This document shows, one piece after another, positions 1 to 8,157 of a stretch of DNA of 43,401 nt (position 1 is the first letter of the stretch; each line of letters starts with the position of its first letter). This DNA is from Neobacillus sp. (GTDB lineage: Bacteria; Bacillota; Bacilli; Bacillales; Cytobacillaceae). The stretch is taken from NCBI GenBank assembly GCA_029256785.1, contig JAQSXG010000002.1, forward strand, positions 1-43,401, given 5' to 3'. Both the position numbers and the translations under genes were made by a program. Under the pieces are notes generated by a model. The model saw only the letters and a list, made by a program, of their open reading frames with translations, made no database searches and was not told where the DNA came from.

Positions 1-52
1 GTATAAACCAATGAGAAAAACAGCGCAGGAGGGAAATCTGAAAGCGTGAGGT
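1..52. repeat. Left copy of terminal direct repeat (51/52 identical to 43350-43401)
   Basis: gtataaaccaaTgagaaaaacagcgcaggagggaaatctgaaagcgtgaggt versus the right end with C at position 12. Confidence 0.95.
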
Positions 53-58
53 GTATAT

Positions 59-265
59 ATGGGTCTTTTATATAAATCTGTAAATCTACAAAAGAATATG
101 AAACATGAAATGGTGCTGGATAGATTGCTTGAGTTGGGTATCACGCAAAATCAAACAGGTACATCGGTGCATGAATTGGATTATGAAGAATTGAAAATGG
201 TGTGGGTCCTAGCAGAAATGAAACAGGTGGATGTGGATCATCCAGACCATAAGTGGTTCCGATAA
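59..265 (+). CDS. Hypothetical small phage protein
   Basis: ORF track; co-directional with neighbours; SD-like gtgagg upstream. Confidence 0.6.
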   Translation: MGLLYKSVNLQKNMKHEMVLDRLLELGITQNQTGTSVHELDYEELKMVWVLAEMKQVDVDHPDHKWFR

Positions 266-279
266 GAAAGGGGAAAAAC

Positions 280-894
280 ATGAATCTATCAAAATTGTTT
301 GAAATGCAAAAGCCATTACGGGAACGGATTATTAAAAAACATAATTTAGAAGGGCAAGACCTATTTCCTAATATGAATTTAGCCTTGCTAGTAGAAATAG
401 GAGAATTAGCGAATGAATGGCGAGGGTTTAAACATTGGAGCAATGACCGGGAGCCGAGAATTAAAGCTAAATGTACAAATTGTAAAGGGAAAGGATTTTA
501 CGAATACTTCGATGCATTTGAAATGTTTGAATCTCAATATTCTACAGAACCATGCACTGACTGTGAAGGAACTGGCTTTCAAAAAAATAAAAACCCACTC
601 CTTGAAGAATATGCCGATTGCTTAAGCTTTATTTTGGAACAAGGTATTGAAATTGGTGTAGATACGAACAAGGACTATAAACAATTCGAGAAAACATCGA
701 TTTTAGGGCAATTTAATTTACTTTTCGATTTGGTTAGCTTTTTTTACTACCATAAGACACAAAAAACGTATGAAAGAATTGTTAATGTCTTTCTTGGACT
801 CGGTGCCATGCTTGGATTTGAGTGGGAACAGATCGAGAAAGCGTATATGGAAAAAAATGCCGTTAATCACAAGAGGCAAGAGGACGGATATTAA
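280..894 (+). CDS. Dimeric all-alpha dUTPase/MazG-like (dUTPase_2) with inserted Cys4 zinc-binding segment
   Basis: EIGELANEWRGFKHWS and EEYADCLSFILEQGIEIG motifs; CTNCKGKG...CTDCEGTG insertion; SD agaaagggg before ATG 280. Confidence 0.8.
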   Translation: MNLSKLFEMQKPLRERIIKKHNLEGQDLFPNMNLALLVEIGELANEWRGFKHWSNDREPRIKAKCTNCKGKGFYEYFDAFEMFESQYSTEPCTDCEGTGFQKNKNPLLEEYADCLSFILEQGIEIGVDTNKDYKQFEKTSILGQFNLLFDLVSFFYYHKTQKTYERIVNVFLGLGAMLGFEWEQIEKAYMEKNAVNHKRQEDGY

Positions 895-1263
895 ATGGCT
901 GATTCAAAGTATGGCAATAAAATGGTTACCATCGATGGTCATAAATTCGACAGCATAGCAGAATCAAAATATTACTTGCAACTCAAATGGTTAAAGCAAG
1001 CCAAGCAAATAAAGGATTTTAAGCTCCAACCTAAATTTGTTCTGCAGGAAACTTTTAAAAAGAATGGGAAAACCTTTCGCAGCATTGTCTACAAAGCAGA
1101 TTTCAAGGTTTATAGATTAGATGGTTCTATCGAGATTGTAGACATCAAAGGGGCAATCACCAAGGAATTTGCTATCAAGAGAAAACTGTTTGAACGGAAA
1201 TACTTAGATACTTTAACAATACTAAAGTATGACAAGAAAAAGGGATTTGTGGAGGTGAAGTGA
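895..1263 (+). CDS. DUF1064-type phage endonuclease / Holliday-junction-resolvase-like protein
   Basis: KYGNKMVTIDGHKFDSIAESKYYLQLK...VYKADFKV...EIVDIKG, PD-(D/E)xK-like pattern. Confidence 0.75.
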   Translation: MADSKYGNKMVTIDGHKFDSIAESKYYLQLKWLKQAKQIKDFKLQPKFVLQETFKKNGKTFRSIVYKADFKVYRLDGSIEIVDIKGAITKEFAIKRKLFERKYLDTLTILKYDKKKGFVEVK

Positions 1264-1685
1264 TGGATCTGCAAGAAAACTTAATATCCCTTGATGAAGC
1301 CAGAATTATTCGAGGTCGTGAAAAGATATGTAAATGTCCAAAAAGAAAAGTAGTAATAGACACCACGAACCGACGCGTCACTTGCAGTAGTTGTGGGGCT
1401 GTTGTGGACCCTTATGATGCATTACTAGATTTTGCACGAAGAAGAGAAGAATTAACAGAAAATGTCGAACGGTTGCTAGAACAACGAAAAGAAATTGCAA
1501 GCTATAAACCATGGTTAAAAGTGATAAAAAACTTAGAGTCTCACTACAGGGGTCATAAGATGATACCTAATTGTCCAAGATGCTCTGAACCGTTTTATCT
1601 TGAAGAATTAGTTCACTGGACGGGTAAGCCATACGCTGATGCTAGAATAAAACGATATAAAGAAGCACACGAAAAAGAAGAGTGA
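1263..1685 (+). CDS. Hypothetical zinc-ribbon protein
   Basis: CKCP...CSSCG and CPRC cysteine pairs. Confidence 0.6.
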   Translation: MDLQENLISLDEARIIRGREKICKCPKRKVVIDTTNRRVTCSSCGAVVDPYDALLDFARRREELTENVERLLEQRKEIASYKPWLKVIKNLESHYRGHKMIPNCPRCSEPFYLEELVHWTGKPYADARIKRYKEAHEKEE

Positions 1686-1700
1686 AAGCGAGGGAATATC

Positions 1701-1931
1701 TTGCAAAGAGTCGTTATTGCTGATGATCGGTCTAAATGGATGATTAGGGAAGACAACATGATGATTTGCCAAACAAGATGTTCCCTTTATAGGAATTGCG
1801 CCAGTCGCTTCGGGGTGGATTGTAAGCGACTAGGTGGTACCCAAATTGCGAAGGTGAGGGAAGGTAATGGCAAACAAGGTAAAGCAAAAGCGAAGGCTAA
1901 GAAAAGCCATCACACGTCGCAAAAAGGATAG
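1701..1931 (+). CDS. Hypothetical Cys-containing protein with Lys/Ala-rich C-terminus
   Basis: ORF track, co-directional operon. Confidence 0.45.
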   Translation: MQRVVIADDRSKWMIREDNMMICQTRCSLYRNCASRFGVDCKRLGGTQIAKVREGNGKQGKAKAKAKKSHHTSQKG

Positions 1932-1978
1932 GCTAAAAGCTGCTTGGCGTAACCTATTCGTGAAGGCAGGGATATTTA

Positions 1979-2221
1979 ATGAGTAATGCCTTTCGAAAAA
2001 TGAAAAGGGAAATGAAGCCGAAAAGGGATATTCAATTAAATCTACAATTAGCGGAATCACTGATATTTAATCGAGGGTTTTCTGCAGGAGCAAAAGAACA
2101 GCGAGAAAAGGACATCGAGCAGCTAGTGGATCTCCTAGAAACATTAGAGGATCTCCACGGCATCGGAGAAATTACAGCGGATAAGATTAGGGAAATGTTC
2201 TTGAGTAGGTTCGGAAAATAA
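1979..2221 (+). CDS. Hypothetical phage protein
   Basis: ORF track; co-directional. Confidence 0.55.
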   Translation: MSNAFRKMKREMKPKRDIQLNLQLAESLIFNRGFSAGAKEQREKDIEQLVDLLETLEDLHGIGEITADKIREMFLSRFGK

Positions 2222-2227
2222 ACAAAA

Positions 2228-2260
2228 CCCTCAGGCACGGTCCGGTCAGAGGCCTGAGGG
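2228..2260 (+). terminator. Stem-loop, possible weak terminator
   Basis: CCCTCAGGC ... GCCTGAGGG perfect 9-bp stem directly after a stop codon; only an AT-rich tail. Confidence 0.5.
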
Positions 2261-2366
2261 AAATTAATTTGAAAATGGGTAATAAATGAACCCATTGAAA
2301 GATTATCAAATTATCAATCTATTGTAAATATATGACACGAAATATACATGGTTAGGAGGTAAGCTA

Positions 2367-3719
2367 GTGCAACTTGATTTATTCAGAGAAATTATTGTCG
2401 ATAACTTTGCGGGTGGGGGAGGAGCTTCGACAGGAATCGAAATGGCAACAGGTTTAAGTGTAGATATTGCCATAAATCATGATCCAGCTGCTATTGCAAT
2501 GCATAAGGCTAATCATCCTGATACTGAGCATTACTGCGAGAGTGTTTGGGATGTGGACCCGGTAATGGCAGTTAGAGGTCGTAAAGTCGGACTTGCTTGG
2601 TTTAGCCCTGATTGCAAGCATTTTTCTAAAGCAAAAGGTGGGAAACCAGTTAACAAAAATGTTCGAGGATTAGCTTGGATTGCAGTTAAGTGGGCAATCG
2701 CAGTAAAGCCTCGCGTCATTATGTTGGAGAATGTGGAAGAGTTTAAGACCTGGGGACCATTAACAGAGGATGGATATCCTGATACTTCTCAAAAAGGGAA
2801 AACCTTTCAATCGTTTGTGAAAGCGTTAGAGTCCCTTGGTTATCAAGTGGAGTTTAAAGAGTTAAAGGCTTGTGATTATGGAGCTCCTACTATTCGGAAA
2901 AGATTCTTTATGGTTGCTCGATGCGATGGAAAACCAATTGAGTGGCCACAACCTACTCATGGTGATCCAAACAGTTTAGCCGTTCAAGTTGGAAAATTAA
3001 AGCCTTGGCGGCCATCAAGCGAAATCATTGATTGGTCAATTGGTACACCATCTATTTTCACTAGAAAAAAAGCACTGGCAGAAAATTCATTACTTCGGAT
3101 AAGCAGAGGGATACAGAAGTTTATAACCGATAGCGAGCGTCCGTATATCGTCGATGACAAGGCTTGCTTCATCCAACATTACTATACGCATCAAGGCAGT
3201 GAAACGAGGGCTAGTAGTCTATATGAGCCGTTAGCAACTGTACCTACTGCTAATCGATTTGGTTTGGTAACAGCTTTTATTGCCCAACATTATAAGTCAT
3301 CCACAGGACATGCATTAGAACAACCTTTAGGGGCAATTACCACTGTTAATAAAGCTAGTTTGGTAGCAGCGTTTCTAATGAAATACTATGGCAGTGATGT
3401 TGGACAATCCCTAAATGATCCGCTCCATACAATTACAACAAGAGATCGCTTCGGGTTAGTGACATTACAAGGACAAGATTATCAGATTGTAGATATCGGG
3501 ATGAGAATGCTACAACCTCATGAACTATATGCCGCACAAGGGTTTCCAAATAACTACATTATCGATAAAGACTTTGACGGAAAACCCTATCCTAAAACGG
3601 AGCAAGTCGCCAGATGTGGCAATGCTGTACCACCACCGTTTGCAGATGCACTTGTAAGAGCAAATCTACCGGAATTTTGTGTTAAGACAAACCGGTATAA
3701 GCAAGTGATAGGTAACTGA
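2367..3719 (+). CDS. Orphan C5-cytosine DNA methyltransferase
   Basis: FAGGGGASTGIEMA (motif I), SPDCKHFS (motif IV), MLENVEEF (VI), TIRKRFFMVAR (VIII), QVARCGNAVPPP (X). Confidence 0.9.
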   Translation: MQLDLFREIIVDNFAGGGGASTGIEMATGLSVDIAINHDPAAIAMHKANHPDTEHYCESVWDVDPVMAVRGRKVGLAWFSPDCKHFSKAKGGKPVNKNVRGLAWIAVKWAIAVKPRVIMLENVEEFKTWGPLTEDGYPDTSQKGKTFQSFVKALESLGYQVEFKELKACDYGAPTIRKRFFMVARCDGKPIEWPQPTHGDPNSLAVQVGKLKPWRPSSEIIDWSIGTPSIFTRKKALAENSLLRISRGIQKFITDSERPYIVDDKACFIQHYYTHQGSETRASSLYEPLATVPTANRFGLVTAFIAQHYKSSTGHALEQPLGAITTVNKASLVAAFLMKYYGSDVGQSLNDPLHTITTRDRFGLVTLQGQDYQIVDIGMRMLQPHELYAAQGFPNNYIIDKDFDGKPYPKTEQVARCGNAVPPPFADALVRANLPEFCVKTNRYKQVIGN

Positions 3720-3755
3720 TGACAAAAAGTACGAAATAAAGAAAGGTGAAAAATA

Positions 3756-4094
3756 ATGGATAAAACACTAGAGGTAATTGAAAAATTAAAAGATTATCCA
3801 GATAGAGAATTAATCTTTATGTACCCCGAAGAAGGTTCAGACCATTACTATACACTTGGTCAACCTTCGAAAGTTCTAGTGGATGAGTATGTAACTATTG
3901 ATGGAACAGTGTATTTAAAAGGTGATGAAGACGTAGCAGAAACTCTTGCAGATGGAATTGCCGATGAACTATTTTCGTACGAAAACTTCCCATTATCTGA
4001 AGAACAGAACAAAGAGGTTGATGAAAAACTAGAAAAAGTAATCGCTGAACTTGATTGGAAAAAGGCGATTGTGGTCTATATTCAACCCAAATAA
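3756..4094 (+). CDS. Hypothetical acidic phage protein
   Basis: ORF with SD gaaaggtg. Confidence 0.6.
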   Translation: MDKTLEVIEKLKDYPDRELIFMYPEEGSDHYYTLGQPSKVLVDEYVTIDGTVYLKGDEDVAETLADGIADELFSYENFPLSEEQNKEVDEKLEKVIAELDWKKAIVVYIQPK

Positions 4095-4135
4095 ACTAAT
4101 GCGTCTTTCGAAAAAGAGTTGAAGGAAGTGAGCAA

Positions 4136-4312
4136 ATGGGTAGTTGGAAAGAAGCGAGACCAAGGCAATTAAAAAAGATTGTCTATGCGTTAACTGACAA
4201 GAAGTTAAATAAAGTTGTTGCGGATCATGAATCCCGTGGCTGGGTTAGAGCAAGTGAAAATAAAGAATATATCTACGGATTGGGGTGTCTGGTGGTTTGG
4301 GACAAACAATAA
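4136..4312 (+). CDS. Small phage protein (58 aa; below the ORF-track cutoff)
   Basis: MGSWKEARPRQLKKIVYALTDKKLNKVVADHESRGWVRASENKEYIYGLGCLVVWDKQ; SD gaaggaag. Confidence 0.65.
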   Translation: MGSWKEARPRQLKKIVYALTDKKLNKVVADHESRGWVRASENKEYIYGLGCLVVWDKQ

Positions 4313-4761
4313 CTGATAAGGGCATTCTCGAAAAAATTGAGAGGTTATTAAGGGATTATAGTTGGATGGTCCGAGAGATACACCGACTAGAAAAGAGCTT
4401 ATATGGTGGCGGTTCTACAGGAAGAAGTTGGGGTGTTGCACAATACGGCTTGGAAGCAGCCATGCCAAAAGGAAGTGGTGGAATAAGCAAGGTGGAGTTG
4501 GCAGCAATGGATGAAAGAGAAGAACGCATATTTAAGCGAATTAAAAAATTGTCTATGAAAGTAGAAGCTGTGGAATATGCAGCTGAACACATTGAAGGCG
4601 AAATACACAAGGTAGTTTTTGATTGTATGGTTGAAGGAATGAGCTATCGAGAAATATCTAAACATCTAGGTGTTTCACGTACCAGGGTAAGCCAGATCAA
4701 AACGGAAGTTATGAACCAAATAAGCCGATTAGACCAAATTAGACAAGTGGTGAAAAATTAG
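4285..4761 (+). CDS. Sigma-70 region-4-like / ArpU-RinA-type late transcription regulator
   Basis: C-terminal HTH VEGMSYREISKHLGVSRTRVSQIKTEV; position immediately before terminase. Confidence 0.7.
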   Translation: MSGGLGQTITDKGILEKIERLLRDYSWMVREIHRLEKSLYGGGSTGRSWGVAQYGLEAAMPKGSGGISKVELAAMDEREERIFKRIKKLSMKVEAVEYAAEHIEGEIHKVVFDCMVEGMSYREISKHLGVSRTRVSQIKTEVMNQISRLDQIRQVVKN

Positions 4762-4835
4762 TGGACTTTGATTTAAAATGGGAGGCAGGACGGCGCGGAA
4801 GTTTCCCCCCTCTCTTCCTGCGAATAACGTCAGAG

Positions 4836-4859
4836 CGTCACCTTTCGGTGGCGTTTTTT
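4836..4859 (+). terminator. Intrinsic terminator
   Basis: CGTCACC-tttc-GGTGGCG followed by TTTTTT. Confidence 0.85.
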
Positions 4860-4870
4860 GTTGTTCATTG

Positions 4871-4942
4871 CAAACTGTCTCAGCGTAAGTATCTTTAGAG
4901 GTTTCAAGGACGCTTGTAATCTAAAGCAGAGGGGACAGTTTG
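4871..4942 (+). ncRNA. Candidate structured RNA/DNA element with nested helices and possible pseudoknot
   Basis: CAAACTGTCTC/GGGACAGTTTG (one GU), CTTTAGA/TCTAAAG, and AGCGT/ACGCT crossing pairing. Confidence 0.45.
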
Positions 4943-4970
4943 GAGTGAATAACGGTAAGGGGTGAAGCTG

Positions 4971-5114
4971 ATGACAGTGAAGAAGACACAGCAGGAACCT
5001 ACAGCGAAGAATAATACTAATAAAGAAAAGTTGAGCACAAAAGAGATTAAGGAATTAATGGGTATGGGTAGACCAACTTACAAACGCCATAGAGGTGCTA
5101 TAAAACAAAAATAG
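4971..5114 (+). CDS. Small phage protein (47 aa; below the ORF-track cutoff)
   Basis: MTVKKTQQEPTAKNNTNKEKLSTKEIKELMGMGRPTYKRHRGAIKQK; SD aaggggtg. Confidence 0.65.
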   Translation: MTVKKTQQEPTAKNNTNKEKLSTKEIKELMGMGRPTYKRHRGAIKQK

Positions 5115-5134
5115 CTTGTATAAGAATAATTAAG

Positions 5135-5163
5135 TTAACATAACAAGCGCACTATCATACAAT
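5135..5163 (+). promoter_or_regulatory. Putative sigma-A promoter
   Basis: TTAACA - 17 nt - TACAAT. Confidence 0.65.
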
Positions 5164-5170
5164 GTAATAT

Positions 5171-5202
5171 AAAAAAAAGAACGGGTACACCACTACCCGT
5201 TC
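5171..5202 (-). terminator. Intrinsic terminator for reverse-strand tiny gene
   Basis: Minus strand GAACGGGTA-loop-TACCCGTTC followed by U8; perfect 9-bp stem. Confidence 0.85.
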
Positions 5203-5213
5203 GAAGTAATTTA

Positions 5214-5288
5214 CTATGAAAAACTAACGGAAAAACGGATTGTGATAATAAAGAGATATATCGCAATTTCAAGCGTTGTAATCTTCAT
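5214..5288 (-). CDS. 24-aa hydrophobic peptide, candidate type I toxin-like
   Basis: MKITTLEIAIYLFIITIRFSVSFS; strong SD AGAAAGGAGG about 6 nt before ATG; own terminator. Confidence 0.6.
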   Translation of the reverse strand: MKITTLEIAIYLFIITIRFSVSFS

Positions 5289-5347
5289 ACGAATCCTCCT
5301 TTCTGTATTGGGATATTGTATGTAAGAAGGAAAAGTTTTGATATTCA

Positions 5348-5376
5348 AGAACATCTCTCGTAGGTGTTCTTTTTTT
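5348..5376 (+). terminator. Intrinsic terminator upstream of terS
   Basis: AGAACATCT-ctcgt-AGGTGTTCT (one GU) followed by a run of T. Confidence 0.8.
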
Positions 5377-5396
5377 ATGGAGGCGGTGAGGATGTA

Positions 5397-6104
5397 GTGA
5401 AACTGACCGAAAAGCAAAAGAGATTTGTGGATGAGTACCTAATTGACCTAAATGCAACAAGAGCATATAAGTCAGCTTATCCCACTGTTAAAAATGATGA
5501 AACTGCTGCTAGTGCAGCGGCTAGGATGTTAAGAAATGTTAAGGTTGAAAAACACATCGATGAACGGATGAAAGCCAGAGAAAAACGAACTGAGATTACG
5601 CAGGACATGGTTCTTCGACGTTGGTGGGATATTGCTAACGCTGATCCAAACGAATTGATACAATTACGCCGTTTGAATTGCCGATATTGTCACGGAATCG
5701 ACCATGAATATCAATGGCAAGATAAGAACGAATACCAAAAAGCTGTTAGTAACGCAATAGCGCAGGCCGAAATAGAAACACAAGAGAACGGAAATATGAT
5801 CGAACCCAACATTCCTACTGATGTGGGTGGTTATGGCTTTGACCGTTTAGCAGACCCTGACACTGATTGTCCAAAATGCCGAGGGGAAGGGAATCCAGAC
5901 ATTTTTCTAGCAGATACTAGGAAACTGGAACCAAAATCAAAAATGTTATATGCCGGAATAAAGCAAACACAAGCTGGTATTGAAATTAAATTTCGGGACC
6001 AAGATAAGGCACTAGAAAATGTGGCGCGGCATCTTGGCATGTTCAAGGACAATACTAATATCAATCTTACTACCAATCAAAAACTAGAAGATTTCTTCAA
6101 GTGA
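5397..6104 (+). CDS. terS: Terminase small subunit
   Basis: KLTEKQKRFVDEYLIDLNATRAYKSAYP, Terminase_2-type N-terminus; adjacent to TerL; GTG start with SD ggaggcggtgagg. Confidence 0.9.
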   Translation: MKLTEKQKRFVDEYLIDLNATRAYKSAYPTVKNDETAASAAARMLRNVKVEKHIDERMKAREKRTEITQDMVLRRWWDIANADPNELIQLRRLNCRYCHGIDHEYQWQDKNEYQKAVSNAIAQAEIETQENGNMIEPNIPTDVGGYGFDRLADPDTDCPKCRGEGNPDIFLADTRKLEPKSKMLYAGIKQTQAGIEIKFRDQDKALENVARHLGMFKDNTNINLTTNQKLEDFFK

Positions 6105-7951
6105 TGCCCATGAAAGCAATTGATATTATCAATAAACGGCAAGAACTTTGGAAATCTCATCAGAACATTGACCAGGATAAAATGTATGTAGGTGCAGCAG
6201 CTGACTACATTATCAGTGAAAATGGAGCATCAATCCGCCAAGAAATAAAGGACAATCCTGAATATCTAATCGAAATGGCATTCTGTATCGTTGATAAGAA
6301 TCAACAAACAGTGCCTTTTTTTATTAACAAGGTTCAGTGGAAATTTTTAAAGACGCTTAACCAGGCAATTAAGGATTTTAAAATAGGCAAACGGCTGCAT
6401 CTTAAATTTCTAATCCTCAAAGGACGACAACAAGGATTTACATCCATCATCACAGCTTATCAATTGGCCTGCAGCATCACACAAAAAAACTTCGCTGGTT
6501 TTACGCTTGCTGACAATAGCGATAATACCATCACAATTTTTACCGATAAAGCTAAATATCCTTTTGACAACCTTCCAGATGCTTTGCAACCATCCATTAA
6601 ATACAATAACCGCAAAGAATTTCACTTTGAGGCATTAAACAGTCGGTGGAGGGTGGCGACAGCTGGGAGTAAAGATGTCGGCCGTTCTAAAACGTTAAAC
6701 TTTTTTCATGGGTCGGAGGCAGCCTTTTGGGAAAGATTACGTGAGATTTTAACGGGTTTAAATCCTGCCTTGACCAAAGACTCCATTCAGGTGTTAGAGA
6801 GCACAGCCAACGGCTTTAATGAGTTTAAAGAGTTGTGGGATTCCGATAATAACTGGGAAGGTCTTTTCTATGAGTGGTGGGAAACGGATGAATACCGTCA
6901 GTCATTTGAGAGTGATCGGCACGAACAAGAGTTTAAGCAAAATGTATTAGCGGCTAAAAAAGGTGTAAAGGATGCTCACTCTCAAATGTGGGCATTTTTT
7001 CGTTGTAAATGGTTGATAGAGGATGTTGGGCTGGATTGGAGTCAGGTCTATTGGTATTACAACCAATGGAAGGATTACAAAGAGGATATTAAACAGGAAT
7101 ATCCTTGTACGCCAGAAGAATCATTCTTAGCTACTGGTAAACCTATATTTGACATCGAGCAAGTCACACAGCGCAAAAAGATTACTGATGATAGGCAGCC
7201 AATTAAAGTCGGTCGCTTTACCTATGAGTATGTGGCTGAAAAGATTATCGACCAATCCATTAAGTGGGTAGACGATGATAGTGGACCAATTGCCCTATAT
7301 GAGGATGTCAAAACTAATTATCCGTACGTCATTGGTGGAGATACGAGCGGTGAGGGTTCTGACTTCTTTGCGTCTCACGTTCTGGATAATACAACGGGCA
7401 ATCAAGTTGCGGTGGTCCATCATCAATATGACGAGGATTTATATGCCAAACAGATGTACTGCCTTGGTAGATACTACAACACGGCATTGATCGGGATTGA
7501 GGTTAACTTCTCTACATATCCAAACATGGAGCTTTCACGGTTAGGATATCCCAAGATGTATGTCCGTGAGGTGCCAGACACGTTCACAGGTCAGGTGCAA
7601 AAGAAATTTGGTTTCCGGACTACAACAATTACACGGCCAGCTATTATTGCCAACCTGGTAGAAGTTGTCCGGGACCATATCGAGTTGATTAATGACAGCA
7701 GAACGTTAGGTGAAATGATTACTTTTATAAAAAATGAAAACGGAAAGCCAGAGGCACAGGAAGGCAAGCACGACGATTTAATAATCTCCCTTGCTATCGC
7801 TCATGGAATACGTGACCAACAAGCCTACACGGTTAGTACGGCGGCAAAATTTGATATAAGTAAGCTATCAAAAGATTTACAAGACGATTACTGGAAAGCA
7901 CCATCAGACATGCGTAACTATTTGCTGAAGAAATGGGGTTTGATTAAATAA
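6101..7951 (+). CDS. terL: Terminase large subunit
   Basis: LILKGRQQGFTSI Walker-A-like, NFFHGSEAAFWE, QVLESTANGFNEF, GGDTSGEGSDFFA nuclease-like motif. Confidence 0.9.
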   Translation: MMPMKAIDIINKRQELWKSHQNIDQDKMYVGAAADYIISENGASIRQEIKDNPEYLIEMAFCIVDKNQQTVPFFINKVQWKFLKTLNQAIKDFKIGKRLHLKFLILKGRQQGFTSIITAYQLACSITQKNFAGFTLADNSDNTITIFTDKAKYPFDNLPDALQPSIKYNNRKEFHFEALNSRWRVATAGSKDVGRSKTLNFFHGSEAAFWERLREILTGLNPALTKDSIQVLESTANGFNEFKELWDSDNNWEGLFYEWWETDEYRQSFESDRHEQEFKQNVLAAKKGVKDAHSQMWAFFRCKWLIEDVGLDWSQVYWYYNQWKDYKEDIKQEYPCTPEESFLATGKPIFDIEQVTQRKKITDDRQPIKVGRFTYEYVAEKIIDQSIKWVDDDSGPIALYEDVKTNYPYVIGGDTSGEGSDFFASHVLDNTTGNQVAVVHHQYDEDLYAKQMYCLGRYYNTALIGIEVNFSTYPNMELSRLGYPKMYVREVPDTFTGQVQKKFGFRTTTITRPAIIANLVEVVRDHIELINDSRTLGEMITFIKNENGKPEAQEGKHDDLIISLAIAHGIRDQQAYTVSTAAKFDISKLSKDLQDDYWKAPSDMRNYLLKKWGLIK

Positions 7952-8157
7952 TGGATACCTGTCCGAAATGCCAATCGTTATTACAAATTGGAACATCCTA
8001 TATGACGTTTGAAAACGACGATACACCAGATAAACCCACAGTCGCATACACCAATCTGCCGATGATCTGCTTAAACAAAGAGTGCGAGGATTATGGTGGG
8101 GAGAATGTCTTCAAACCTCGTGTTGTCGTGGAAACTGTACGGAATAAGGTGAACTAA
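7951..8157 (+). CDS. Small zinc-ribbon protein
   Basis: CPKC ... CLNKEC. Confidence 0.6.
   Translation: MDTCPKCQSLLQIGTSYMTFENDDTPDKPTVAYTNLPMICLNKECEDYGGENVFKPRVVVETVRNKVN

Noticed and set aside
4969-4976. ctgatga as possible hammerhead ribozyme core
   Set aside because: No supporting stem II and no CGAAA/GAAA partner at suitable distance; the tract lies at the start of a small ORF.
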